Shown in pieces: positions 30,666 to 44,200 of a DNA stretch of 64,000 bases. Position numbers and translations under genes: made by a program. The first letter of the stretch is position 1; the number at the start of each line of letters is the position of its first letter. Below the pieces are notes generated by a model that saw nothing but the letters and a program-made list of their open reading frames with translations, was not told where the DNA came from and ran no database searches. Origin of the DNA: Trogon surrucura (Eukaryota; Chordata; Aves; Trogoniformes; Trogonidae); NCBI GenBank assembly GCA_020746105.1, contig CM036622.1, positions 39,843,477-39,907,476 on the forward strand. Reading direction: 5' to 3'.

Positions 30666-32171
30666 TTAGTCGATGAGGACTGGGTTAGGGACCAATTAAG
30701 CAATCTGGATATCCATAAATCCATGGGTCCAGACGGGATGCATCCACGGGTGCTGAGGGAGCTGGCTGATGTCATTGCTAGACCACTCTCCATCATCTTT
30801 GCCAAGTCTTGGGAGATGGGAGAGGTGCCTGAGGACTGGAGGGAAGCAAATGTCACTCCAGTCTTCAAAAAGGGCAAGAAGGAGGACCCGGGAAACTATA
30901 GACCGGTCAGCCTCACCTCCATCCCTGGGAAAGTGATGGAACGACTTATCCTTGGTGCCATCTCAAGGCATATCAAGGATAAGAGGGTCATTAGAGACAG
31001 TCAACATGGCTTCACCAAAGGGAAGTCGTGCTTGACTAACCTCATAGCCTTTTACGAGGATATAACAAGGTGGATAGATGATGGCAGAGCGGTGGATGTG
31101 GTCTACCTTGACTTCAGTAAAGCATTTGACACAGTCTCCCCCAACATCCTTGCTGCTAAACTGCAGAAGTGTGGTCTAGACTCTTGGGTAGTGAGGTGGA
31201 CTGCGAACTGGCTAAGGGGAAGAAGCCAAAGAGTTGTGGTCAATGGGGCGGAGTCTGGTTGGAGGCCTGTATCCAGTGGAGTCCCTCAAGGGTCAGTACT
31301 GGGACCAGTATTATTCAATATATTCATCAATGACTTGGATGAGAGACTAGAGAGCACTGTCAGCAAGTTTGCTGATGACACCAAGCTGGGAGGAGTGGCT
31401 GACACACCAGAAGGCTGTGCTGCCATTCAGTGAGACCTGGACAGGCTGGAGGGTTGGGTGGGGAAAAATTTAATGAAATATAACAAGGGTAAATGTAGGG
31501 TCTTGCATCTGGGTAGGAACAACCCCAGGTTCCAGTATAAGTTGGGGAATGACTTATTAGAGAGCAGTGTAGGGGAAAGGGACCTGGGAGTCTTGGTGGA
31601 CAGCAGGATGACCATGAGCCAGCACTGTGCCCTTGTGGCCAGGAAGGCCAATGGCATCCTGGGGTGTATTAGAAGGGGGGTGGTTAGTAGGTAAAGAGAG
31701 GTTCTCCTTCCCCTCTACTCTGCCCTGGTGAGACCCCATCTGGAATATTGTGTCCAGTTCTGGGCCCCTCGGTTCAAGAAAGACAGGGAACTGCTGGAGA
31801 GAGTCCAGCACAGGGCAACTAGGATGATTAAGGGAGTGGAGCATCTCCCTTATGAGAAAAGACTGAGTGAGCTGGGGCTCTTTAGTTTGGAGAAGAGGAG
31901 GCTGAGGGGTGACCTCATTAATGTTTACAAATATATCAAGGGTGAGTGTCCCGAGGATGGAGCCAGGCTCTTCTCGGTGACAACCACTGATAGGACAAGG
32001 GGTAATGGGCTGAAACTGGAACATAAGAGGTTCCGCTTAAACTCGAGAAGAAACTTCTTCTCAGTGAGGGTGACGGAGCACTGGAACAGGCTGCCCAGGG
32101 AGGTTGTGGAGTCTCCTTCTCTGGAGACATTCAAGACCTGCCTGGACACGTTGCTGTGTAGCATAATCTAG
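30666..32171 (+). pseudogene. CR1 ORF2 C-terminal part (RT), two stops
   Basis: One continuous frame covers RT and C-terminal domain to a TAG at 32169-32171. Motifs seen are [47 protein letters not shown] and [14 protein letters not shown]. It is interrupted only by TGA at 31431-31433 (where intact copies have Arg, IQRDL; CGA to TGA fits CpG decay) and by TAA at 31692-31694 (Ser in the intact copy). All catalytic RT residues remain, but the endonuclease is missing. Confidence 0.93.
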
Positions 32172-32235
32172 GCATTCCTGCTCTGGCAGGGGGATTGGAC
32201 TTGATGATCTTTCGAGGTCCCTTCTAATCCCTAAC

Positions 32236-32272
32236 ATTCTATGATTCTATGATTCTATGATTCTATGATTCT
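32236..32272 (+). repeat. CR1 3' tail repeats (ATTCTATG)4.6
   Basis: Four perfect ATTCTATG units plus ATTCT end the element. This marks its 3' terminus. Confidence 0.95.
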
Positions 32273-35200
32273 GACACCAGCAATGAAACTTTACATAAAG
32301 ACAAGATTTGGCATCCGTGAAGAAGGTATCTCAGCTGCACAAAATCACACCGTCTACAGCCATAGTATTAGCCATTAGGAGAAGAACCGGCATAGAGGAC
32401 ACACTTGGCTCAGATGAACATTTTTGGTCTTAGGGAATTCATTGCTCCCAGTGAGGAGAAAGAATAGCAGCAAGCACTGTCGTCCAGAGTAAGATCATTG
32501 GAATCCTTATACGTGTTGGCCGCCTTGAAAAGAGCTACTTGAAGCCTAAAAGGCTCCAGAATTAAATGCTACTGAGCGATAATGTAGCCTTCACCCTAGT
32601 TCTCGCATCAGACACCTGCTACTAGTTTTTTTTATGGATGTAAGCTGAGTTTGGGTGGGGTTTTTTGTGTGGTTTGGGAATTTTCTGGAGCAGGAGGAGT
32701 AGGGAAAAGTGCAAGAGGGGAGGGATGTCAGTATTCCCAGATGTTCTAGAGGCAGGGCAAGAAACCTTATGTACAGCCTTGAGAGCATCAATATCACATG
32801 TCAGTAGCATTGAGTGAGAACACACAAGGTCTTTCTTCATGTCTGACTCCATGATTTGAAGATCAGAAATGTCACCAGAATCACTAGCTTCTGTCTAAAT
32901 TTGCAAGAGTCCATATTTTGCCTTATGGAGGGTTTATGTCATTCCTTAGGGAAAAAAAACTGAACTACAGACAGCATTCTGAGGTGGAACAGTGTGCCAG
33001 TAGTGCTTCAAATAAGACGAAGGAGAATGCAGCTTGCATGCAATGGAAGGGGACGAGTGAGATTAATTTTAATCAAAGAGCACTGGTAAAATATTCAAGT
33101 TTGTGGGATAATTCAACCTGTTTTAGACAATATTGTAATCCAGTAGCTAGCCTTTAACTAACAGTTTGTTGTCAAATCTTAGTAGAGTTTCTTGACTTCC
33201 TAATTTTTTATAGAGATGAAATCAGTTGAGGAAGACAGAGTCTCACCTCCTGACACAGTTCTCTGATGACTATTTAAGTGCTCACCCATGCATAGTTCAT
33301 TTCAACATGTCTCATGCTGACTCTAGGGTCTTTTTCAGGACATGTTTCATGCTTTTCAGTGCAATTCTCTGTCTCTTGCAAGGTCTTGAAATACCTATCT
33401 CACTTTTTTTTAATTCTTATCTTGGGTTTTCTCCACTTTTAACTCTGCTTTCTCACTACTTTGCTTTCCTGGACTCCTCTAGGCACTCTATTACATGAGA
33501 AAATGACCACTTCCAGTGTCACTCAAGCCTGGATCTGAAGAAAGCTCTGCTTGATTTTTCTTCTGTGTGTGGACTCTGGCTAATACAACCATCTGAAGAG
33601 AGTTATTTCTGTTATTGATGGAATTCTGTTCATGGGAGTTAGCAAGCTAACATCTGAGTATCTTGGAATATTTTTGTTTAGATAACTGCTTGTTTCTTCA
33701 GTGGAAAACTTGTCCCAGATATTTTTTTTTTAAGCAGCAAAAGGACTTTAAAAGCAGGCCTCAAGATATTACTTTTAATTACATCCATTCAACTAGGCAG
33801 ATATTTTTGCCCAATTAATTATTATAAATTCCTGCTTCTCTTTGTCTCACTGGGAAGATGGTGTTTAGGGATATTAATTAAACCCTCCCCATGCAGTTTA
33901 CATTATCTCCTTTGGAATAGCACTATTTGAAAAATAAAAAGACTGTTTTATTAATTGCTGATGTTAGTTTGTAAGGGAGTTTATTGACTGCTTGTGTGGC
34001 ACCAGATAGTAATAGTTATAACTTGTGCCAATCCAACTTGAATTGAGCTCATATTTTTATTACTAGGGGTTTGGGGTTTTTAAATTTCAAAGAGAGTAAT
34101 TAAATTTTGGGTTGGGAAATAGCAAACAGTACTATGATCAGGTTGTCATGTTTGAGTACACATCAGAAATGGTGTCCTTTTACCCAAGCTTTTCAGCTTG
34201 GGGCTTTTCAGCTCTGCCTTGCCTGTGAAGACATCAGGATCACACCACACACAGCCCTTTCAGTGACAAAATGCAGCTTTCCGAAAGAATAAGATGATAC
34301 GCCTTTCATAGAGGTATGGGTCTTTTCACCATAGCCTGTTTCCAGAAGGAGCCCTGTTCCTAGAGAGATGAATCTGGCAGTCTAGGTTACAAATGCACTG
34401 TGACTGAAAATAACTAACTCTGAAGAACATAAACCATGCACAGCTGCAGCGTTGTTGGATAAAATGAGCTCCCGCGCTCACTGGCCTCTGGACTGGGGCA
34501 TCTCTCCAGCCGCAGCCCCTCTCCAGCACAGGCTGTGGGCCAGGGAGAAGGCAGGGCACAACACACTTGGAAGACTGCAGGTGCCATTCCTTCCCAGAAA
34601 GCAAAGAGGCAGTGGGCACCTCAAAAAGGCTTCCACTCTCCAGAAAACGAGGGTGGCCTCTCCCTTGTCTGTCACCATGAGGGTGGGGTGGGAAGCGTGA
34701 GCATAGCCTTGTTTCTCTGCACAGGCATGCTTGCACCCCTTCACACTCACCTACTTCTTCCAGCTGCTTCAATGATGCATTTTGGATTTCAAGTGTTTTT
34801 TTACTGCAGGGCCTAGAGTAGCGAAGAATGCATATAATACAAAATTAAAAGCACTCTGTTACCAAAGTCATTTTGCTCTATTTCACTCTATCTCCCACAG
34901 CACCAATGTGCATTGTGCTGTGAGGACCTCACAGGTCTCCTCCCAGTACTTTTCTCCCCTTGCCTGAGGTGCAAGTGACCATATCAATGAAAGGTGACAA
35001 ATGCTCAGGGCTTGGCTTGCCCTGCAGGCTGCTGCCTAGAGGGAATGAAACATGTCAGCTCCTGGGAAGAGCTGGCAATCAATCTTTTACAAAAGACCTA
35101 ACATCTAAAGTTTTAGCTGAGGTTGTAAATTTTCTTTGGTGAAATGACTTTGATCTGTAAAGTTGTTTGACACACATGGGCGGCATTGGTTGAGTTATAC

Positions 35201-38200
35201 TGCACAGCAGCCACTCTAGGGGCCAGAGCAATGAGGAGCACACAGAATATCTTTAACACTTGCCAAGAGCAATGACCACAGTGGAGAGCTCAGCAACCAT
35301 CTCCACCTGCACTCAGAGCAAATGGTGATGTCTGACCCCTCTCAGAGACTAAGCCAAGCAATTAGATTATTTGATAAATGCAGTGCTTGGCCTGGGAGGC
35401 ATGTGAAGTCTCATTGCCCAGGAGAGCACCAAAACTAATACAATAAGCTTCCCCAACCCCTTTCTACAGAAGCTGCTCCCCACTCCAGTCCAGAAAAGAT
35501 GCACGATTCTTTGACCCCAAAAAAACTAGTGAGCATGGCATGAGTTTAGTCAGTGCCCAGCTGTAAAAGGTCTGTGTGAAGGGACAAGGAACATGCTGGG
35601 TCATGGATTCTGGTCTAGAGATGTCATTTGAGCTTGTACAAGTAGGAAGCAGTTTCAAGTTGTGGCTCTGACTCAAATATGTGCTTAAATCAGGGATGCT
35701 GGACTCCCCAAATCAGTAAGACATGGATTTTCAGACACAGAATACTATTTTACTAGCAATAGCCTAGGGAAAAAACACCCTTGCCGTATATTTCATATCA
35801 TTTTTCACCAGCCTCATCCTCAGGAATCCAGTCATATATGCAGTCCAATCCAGTATACGGATTTAGTATATGTTTGCTTGGGAACACTTCCTTGAGAATA
35901 TAATTCCTGGAGCTGATGTGGAAATGCTTTGCATCACTGTATGCTCTTCCTTGACTTCCTAAAGCATTACTGTAGGATGCTGAGCTATCAGTGATAAGCA
36001 TCACTGGGAACAAAGAACACACAGATACACACAGGAAAAAAAAAAAAAAAACACCACCCCAAACTCTTCTCTGAGCTGCACCACAGGAAATCCTGAGCAA
36101 GATACTAACAAAATCAGATGAACCCTTCACTGCAGAAGCAATGAAGTTCTATGTAGAGGCTTGTGTAGCCACCATCTGTTCTAATGGTTTAGCACTAAAT
36201 GGGGAACTAAATGATGTATGGAGCTTTTATTTGTCTATGTGTTCTCTCCAGCTACTGGCTGTTGCAAACTGGAAATATGTCAGCTTTTCTACACCTAGGG
36301 CACTGTATACACCAAACTGAGGTTTATAGACATGTTGGTTTTAGTAAAAGTTCTGTTAGCTGCCCCTATATTGAATAAGCAATGATACTTTGGCTTTGAG
36401 AGAGGCACTGAGTGCTGTGGTTTTATTTCTTCTTTCTGCCTGCAGTGGATATTAATAGTTGTAGAGTGTGTAGAGAGCTCAGCTGAATTACTGCAAATAA
36501 ATGTCAATTGCTGCACATAGTAATGGAAAAAAAAATGAGTAAAAACACACTCAGACAAACAATACTCCTCACAATCTCTACTAACACTCAGATGTTTTAA
36601 TGAAAATTGTGGAATGATTCTGAGTGTTAAACAGACAGCTGTACATTTGATCTGAATAGAGGAAAAGATGTCTTTCATTTTCCAGTAAGTTATAATCATA
36701 ATCAGCAGCCCAAAATATAAATAAAAGGCAAACCTTTTCCATTAGGTCTAAAAATATAAATGCCTGCCTGGATTGATAGCATTAGTGTGTTTTTTCTTGC
36801 TGATTACATGTAGGAGAGCAGCCTGCTTTGCTGCGTCAATCTGTAAAAGCATTTCAGATGTTTTGAAATTATTTTTTCTGTATTTAATTAAATTAATCTT
36901 TGACATCAGCACTTAAGCAGCAAATATTTCAAACATTGAAAGGAGAATAAGCAAACATTTAACATTGGCATGTAAATATTATTCAAAACTTAATAGGTAA
37001 CGGTCAAAAATACAGATGTCTTTTTACACGTTTCACTCAAAAAAACTCCCAAGCATGGCAGAAAAAATAAGGGAGTGATATTTATACACTGACAAGCATC
37101 TTCATTAACCATTCCACTGAATGGCTGAATGAAGAGTGCTCAGGAAGAGCTAGATCTGAAAATGGCTATTTCTATTGCAAAGCTTTAATTCCCTCTTACT
37201 GACATTACAGTGTAATATGGAAACCACTAAGAGTCATTGGGTAGTGAAATGCCCAAAAATAGGGTACTTCAGCTGGCTGGCACCTCCTAGGGGGTCAAAG
37301 GGGTGCACAGCTGAAGAAAAAGAGGAGACCTTAACAGTATGTCCAGCCACCTCAGTGAAACTTGTGAACTGCCAAATCAACTTAGACACTGTGCTATTCT
37401 CTGCTTTCTTCCTTTAGTGCAGATACATCAGCTGCTGTAACCTGCAGGTATGGCTTCCCCTCTGCCTCTACACAGCAGCCAGTCCCAGTGAAGCCCACCA
37501 CTTCCAAAAAAAAACAAACCCACAATAAAAACAGAACCAAAAGAAGCTTGGCTAATTCATTACAGCACTTGAAAGGAAAGACTTATGAAAAAAATCATGA
37601 TCAGCCAAAGGGCTGGGGGAGGGTGTGCTGGTAGATTTGCAGTGAGAATTATTGGATCACATTAGTTTGGCATTCTTGAAAATAAAGAGCAGATTAAGCA
37701 TCTGTGTCAGAGAAGCATTACAGCCTAAATGGAACTAATGCTATGAAATACCACTCATAAATATAAGTGCTGCTTTAGCTGTTGTGCCTTTTTTTTTTTC
37801 TTTTAAGCAGTTATGTAACACAATACACAACTTTACTCAAGATGATAATTTGTGCCATGCTTATATATGACTTTGGCAGAGACACAATCCCTTACAGGAA
37901 AATGTTGCTGGCAACCAGTAAAGATCCCTATACTGAAACACGTGATTGCATTGGAAGAGAAAACAGCAATCCAGCGCACACAGGGAATTTTCTGGTCTGA
38001 TGCCTGCTTGTACAGACAGCGATGGGGGAGCAGGTTGCAGTGGAAATGAGCCCATCCTCACTGGCAACAACAGCCGGTTGGTGAAGTGTTTGCTGGGAGC
38101 CCAGCCGGGGAAGCAGCTGACAGCTGGTCGTAGTCATGGGCAAAGGCAAGAGGCTGGGCTTCAGGAGGATGGGGCACATGCCACTGGCTTGCCTGCCTCA

Positions 38201-40560
38201 AGGGTCCAGCATCCCTGAGGCCATTAGTCACCTCTGTTCTTGTCACAACAGGGACTGAAACCCTGTAGGCATAAAAATGGATTCTTCCTGCACACCATCA
38301 TTTCTAGTGGTGGCGATGGTTTTGCTGGTAGAAGTGAAGCACTGCCCATTTCATCATTGGCTTTAGAAAGCCAATGACAAATGGCCATGCAAACTCCAGC
38401 TCCTCCTGCTGTCAGGATTGACCTTGGCAAAATTTGGGTCCCTTAAGTGTATTTCCAGTATCATCAATCTTATTAGCAAAGCAGTGGAAAAAAGAGAATG
38501 ACAAGAAGTAGGGCAACCATGCACAAAGAAAGCACAACAAAATGTGGCTTTTCCAGTAGAAAGAGGTGGAGGTGAATTTCCTTCCTACTTACAGCTTCTT
38601 GTCTCTGACCCTTGCTTCAGTGCTAAACAGCACAGAAATGTTCAATTTGGTAAAATTCCTGATGTGAAGGTGCACGTACCCTTAGCTCTCTTAGTGGGGC
38701 TGAGTGGACAATGACACAAATTAAGCCAAAATTACAAGTTGTTTCTGTACCTGAAGTACTTCAAAACCACCAGAAAACTATTTGAAATGCACACATAAAG
38801 CGAATAACAGTAATTTATTTTAAAAATCCTAATTGTAATTGGACCCTGTAACTCCTCTTAAGGAGAGGTCAAATGCCGTTGTTACACAAACGACCACCTA
38901 AAATCAAGCTAGCACAGCCTCAGCCCCAAAGTATCACAGCTACCCTGCATCATATACCCAGCTAGCCCATGTCTATCTGAACTGAAACAGGAGCAAAGCA
39001 AGCTCTGATCTGCTCACCTGTTACCATGGAGGACCCGTAACCAAGTCCTTTATAGGTATTTCTACTGCAAAGCCTGAGCTTTCCAGCATTCAAGTTTATC
39101 TTTCCCCTGCTTTTATGAGGACAGCACTACAAACTGCAAAGTATAACCTCATTTCTGGAGTGCCAACAAGAGCTCCCAGGCTTTAGAAGTTTTACTTTCC
39201 TTGCCAGATGTGAGCAAGTCAAAAGTGGGAGTACAGGCAGGTAAATGCACACAAGAGAAATGTGGGTAGAAACACAAGGAGAAAGCAGTGTCTCATTCAA
39301 TGTCAGGCTGAAAAATCCAAGTGCAATTTGAACAGCAACAGCAAATCTGAGCATTCTCCATTTCCCTCATTGCAGATGTGCCAGGAAGTAATGAGATCAC
39401 TGTACAGGACAACAGCCCTGGGAGGAATCCTGAAGTACTGGCTACAAACAAAGCCAGGGTTTCAAGACCCATTGGCAATGCATTTTGTTGTTAATAACTC
39501 AAGCAACTCTGCTTTCAAACATTGTAATTCAAGGGTTAGTCTTTTATTTTAACACCAAAAAAAAAAAGAGAACTAGTCTTTCCTTGGAAGATTTTCCTAG
39601 TAATGAGCAGCACAAATCACTTTATTTCCACTGCTCTCAAATGAAACTTAAAACGCAACGTTGCCAATTTAATTTTGTCAAAAGTGCTAATTGAGTCCAA
39701 GATAGGCTAGTTAATACAGGAATGGGGATCCATATTGCAGTCCTGGGTATTGCAGAAGTTGTTTCCAAACAGTGGGCAATAATCAGACAACAAAAAGTAA
39801 ATGGATAGATGGACTTGTAATGATCCCAGACTGCTGACAAATGGGAATTAAAAAAAAAAATCCTCTCTCATTTTGATGGAACTGGAAGTGAGATAATGCA
39901 TTTGGCAGACAGATTAATAAGAAATAGGGCAAAGAAAATGCTGGATTAGTTTATGGTCTTACAAATAGCTAAGTAAATTTCTAAATTAGTTAGTTTACCA
40001 TAAAATGGGATCTCTCACTTTATTTTAATGGAACACAAAGGAAAAATTTTATCTGGGAGGAATGCAGTGTAAGCTCTTGAAATCTATAAAGCTTCTGTAA
40101 AAAAAAAAAAAAAAAGTAAAATGAACTTCTAAGTCTACTAATTTAAAATATAACAATAAAAATTATGCCTGCTTTGTTACATATTATAACCAATTCCTTT
40201 CATCTCTTGACAGAAAGTCCAGCCATCACACCAGAAATCTTTTTTTAATCTCTATATATGAATGAAATGGTGTTGCATTTATGTTCTTCTGTCCATTTAA
40301 TTTCTGAGGGTGTTTTTTTCCTTTTTACACCCAGGCTACTAAAATTAGTGTGTCTTTTTTTTAATTTTTTTTAACCTTATATTAAACAAATACATGATAC
40401 ATAAAATTCCATTTCTTTGTATCTTTCTAGTGGTGGTTACTTGTGAAAGGAAAGCCCTAAAATACCCTCTGCTATGACTCTGTGGACTCCCAGCATGGCA
40501 CTGTTTGGCTTTATGATGGAAACCTTTGAGGTATATCTTAAACTACTCCCAAAAAAAAGT
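32273..40560. other. Intergenic, gene-poor
   Basis: I support no gene here. A more GC-rich patch at 34440-34760 and another at 37960-38430 give overlapping open frames on both strands, which is what composition alone produces. AT-rich segments at 33750-34050 and 36760-36930 are rich in TAAT-type homeodomain motifs and look like candidate conserved non-coding elements. Poly(A) runs occur at 36036-36051 and 40100-40115. Confidence 0.6.
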
Positions 40561-41215
40561 TGTCTTGGTTTGAGAGCAGCAGGATAGAAGTTCTCCGAGG
40601 TGAAAACTACATTGGGGGAGGCAGGCAGCTGTACCTATGGGGAGGAGAGGGTGGATCAGGTGTTTCTTTCCATGTGCTCAGTATAAAAGGGCCCCTAAGG
40701 AGACCCCTGGGGCTTTTAGTGCTGCTGTGCTGGGAGGATGTCTGTTGGTATTTCCACCTCCTGTTTTCACACTGCAGAGGAGCACTGCTTGTTGGGACAG
40801 GTTTTTTTTTTTTTTCCTTATCTCTTCAGATGGGAGCAGCAGAGTTCCTTTTCTGTTTGTTTTTTTCTGGACTGTCATTGGCACTCTAGACTCAGACACT
40901 TCTGTCTACTGCAAAGTCCGGTCTGGGACTTTTCTTCTCAGGACCTAGCTGTCATCTGGAGAGTGTGGGGTTTGCATTAACATATTCTCCTATATCTTTG
41001 AATATTTATTTTTATACTTGTATAATGTCTGTACATAATTTAACATCTTCATTGTTATTGTAGGTATTAGTTTCTTTTCTAAGTATTATTTTTCTTTTTT
41101 CAGCCTCAAAGTCTCTCTCTCTGGTTCTCCTGTTATTCTCCCCTGGTAGGTGGTGGTGGGATCACAGAGAGGTTCTGTTGGATTTTAGTGGCCAGCTCAG
41201 CCTTAAATTTCAACA
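40561..41215 (+). mobile_element. Solo LTR, avian ERVL-like
   Basis: The segment starts TGTCTTGGTTTGAG and ends GGCCAGCTCAGCCTTAAATTTCAACA. The end resembles the conserved 3' terminus of bird ERVL-type LTRs (gene-like GGCTTAAACCAC-ACA ending). A TATA box (TATAAAA, 40682-40688) is placed about 120 bases in, as in a U3 region. Flanks AAAGT and AAAAT may be an imperfect target duplication. No gag, pol or env sequence lies on either side, so it is a solo LTR left by recombination. Family naming is by eye. Confidence 0.7.
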
Positions 41216-44200
41216 AAAATGCAGTAGCACAACAGGCCAAATTCCTATTTGTAATAGGTTCACACCATGAATGAATATGACCATCGGTTTTGTTGCCAAT
41301 TTCAAATTAGATGTGATAAGCCACACAGCTGAGACTCTGAACCAGTAACTTGACAAGAAAAAAAATCAATAAAATTAATGTCTTGAACTAATCTAGAGCC
41401 ATAATATGAAGCATCTGGTGAAAGTGTCATTGTGGGTATCCATATCTTTTGTCCTTTGTAATTCCAAATATAATTATTTTGTTTTATAGGCTATGAACCT
41501 AATTTTATTTTTGACTAAATATTAGCCTGCAAAAATCATTGCTGGGCCCTGAAGGTCGATACGACTGTTTTTCTCCCTATATATCAGCTCCAGTAATACA
41601 GGTCACATAAGGCTAAACGCTGATGTCAGAGGTTTGGGTGGGTGGGTTGTTTTCCTTTTCGATTTTGAGTAATACCTGTGCATTGTGATTGCTCTCAATG
41701 GATTTGCTCACATCTGACTCGTTCAGGAGCTGAGCTGCAGGAAACAATCCACTGATGAAGTGTGAGCTGGGGTACAGTCCAGCTCACTCACTTTTACTGC
41801 CTTGGCAAACTGCGCTGCCTGGAGCAAATGGATTATTACAAACCCATCCTACTTAAGTACATATACCTAGATGAGATAAACAGGGAACTAAATCTGTTGA
41901 ATAAGGAGGAGTCATTTTTACACCATTTTTACATTTATCATGATCCAGCTTTACTTAAAACAACACAAGTGTAACACTGTTAATAAGGTTTTCAGACAAG
42001 CAGAAGTAACTGGAATGTCCTGATGATCTGATTTGTAAAATTCACTGCTTATGTCTATAAATATCAATAAATGTGTAGCACTATAACTTCTGCTGTATAA
42101 ATACTATACACTTTTATTATAAGCAGAAATTTCAAGCTGAGTATTTCTTTGTGATTACATATTGCAATACTTAGGGGGCTAGAGTCTTGGGGCTTGTAGC
42201 GTAATGTCTTTAAGAACTGGCAGGTTTGCTGTAACTGACTTCTAATAAAAGGTTCATTACTTAGTTGAGCAACATGAAGCCCAGAAGATACAATGAGTTG
42301 AGTACCTTAGATTTCCACATATACTGCCCAGTAGGTACTAAGCTCTTCACAAGCACTGCATTTGCTGTCAGGTAACAAAATATATGTGTATAGATGTAGA
42401 ATTGCATCTTGGTATAAAACCAAAGTTGTCATCTGTTCTCTTTCCAGTAAAAAAAGAGCATGAGAGGGACACAACTGCAATGTAAATGTACTGTATGATA
42501 TTTGCCCCCCTGGTCACCTTTCAGCTCTGCTGAAATGTATTTTTCTAGCTGCAACCATTACTGGACACAGTCTCAGTCCTTGTTGCTATTACCACTGGCT
42601 ATGATTATGCTTGGTGTGTAGCAGAACTTTCTGTTATTGCTATAGATTGCTCATCTCAGGGAATTTGGCTTTTCTCTCAAGGTTGGTTTGTAGTTACTGT
42701 GATTAAGCTGCTGGAAGACATATTGGTGATTTTTAGTTATTCTTTGTGCAATAGGCTTTCACTCATTTCAGCTACCCCCAAACAAAATCAAAACATCTTG
42801 TCCAGAAAAGATAAAATTTGCAATTTCTGTGATAGAAATGCCCCTATTTCTTATTATTTATGGAACAAACCGAAAGAATTAGTATGCAAATACTTGTGTC
42901 AGTGATTTATGCTATCCCTGTTTGTAAAACAGATCTTAACTGTGCAAGTGAAATTAATTGCGGTTTACAGAAGAAATCTTGCCCCTTGCATTTTGACTTT
43001 AAAGCTTTTTTTTTAATTTTGTCTTTGAGTCTGCTGTGTCTTTTCCAATATTTTAATTGTAAGGGTCAAGACCACATACAACACTGGGTAGGATACAGGG
43101 AAGCAGCAGGAAGTGGGATGGAATTGGTTTATTGATTTCCTAATGATACATAATTACGCAGCAAATGTATGGTTATCCGTAACTACACATGCAGGATACA
43201 ATATCAGCAGTGAAACAGATAAACACTAGACATACACAAAATGTTAATGAATACTGAATTTCTAACACCCTTCTATAACTAATCCCCAAGATGTGAGTCC
43301 CTTCCTTTTTGCACCCAATACTGTCCACGCTTTTCAAGACGACATTTTCTTCTGTAAAATTTGTTCATAATACCCAAGTTACTGTTTATTCAGGATAGGG
43401 AAGCCTTAAGCCTTTATCATTCGTAGTTTCCTGTAAGTTTTAGGGCAAACATCTTCTCACAACAGGCAAATTTTGGTATTTTGTTCATGTACAATGTTTA
43501 CAGTGTATGGGCCATGATATCAAGAGGAGGTAGTGCAGAATTTCCTGACATTATATTATTATTATTGTTGTTATTATTGTTGTTGTTGTTGTTATTACTA
43601 TTACTGTTATTTTTTTTTTATTATTATTACTACTACTACTCATCTGCCTCCTCTATGTATTTATAAAGTTCTTGTTATCCTGAGCACCAAATACCTTTAA
43701 AGCATTAGAACTCAGCCCCTAAAATTTTAAGGCAATTTAGGTTGATGCCAGACATCTTTGGGAGACAAGAAGGGCTGCTAAGCACCAAGATTACAAGAAG
43801 TTGTCCCAGGTGACATCAGAAGTCAATGTTAAAATGAGAAAATGGACCATAGTCCTTAAATACCATTCTAAGAGCCCAGAAATGCAAGAAGCCTTTCTCT
43901 CTTCACTCTCCTTTGCTATGAACATAATGGGTTTATCTATCTTTTTTTTTTTTTTTGTAGCCAAATAGAATTTTGCGATTAATTTTCTATTTGTTTGGAA
44001 AAATAGGCACTTCTTAAATTAGGTTTATAATGCATATTACATATCTCGTGCACTGCATTTAACACTTGTTACTTACAGTAGGCTCAGCCTCCATTATTTT
44101 GCAAAGAGCCAATTACCAACCCCATGGGAATATTATTGATCGCAATATGCATGACTATTGATTTAGCATGGGAAAAATAGAAGTCAACTGGCGTGTGAAA

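Larger units (their letters stand above)
30663..32272 (+). mobile_element. 5'-truncated CR1, well preserved
   Basis: This CR1 on the + strand starts within ORF2, just before the reverse transcriptase ([22 protein letters not shown]), and runs to a perfect octamer tail. Its colinearity and lack of frameshifts suggest a young age. It shares RT and C-terminal sequence with the intact intron copy but differs at many positions, so it is not a local duplicate. Confidence 0.95.

Noticed and set aside
34326-34816. Several overlapping open frames up to 148 codons
   Set aside because: They follow from local GC richness; no conserved motif in any frame.
37928-38430. Cluster of open frames on both strands
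   Set aside because: Same compositional effect; no coherent exon structure.
43481-43666. Leu-rich 61-codon frame
   Set aside because: Translation of a trinucleotide microsatellite.
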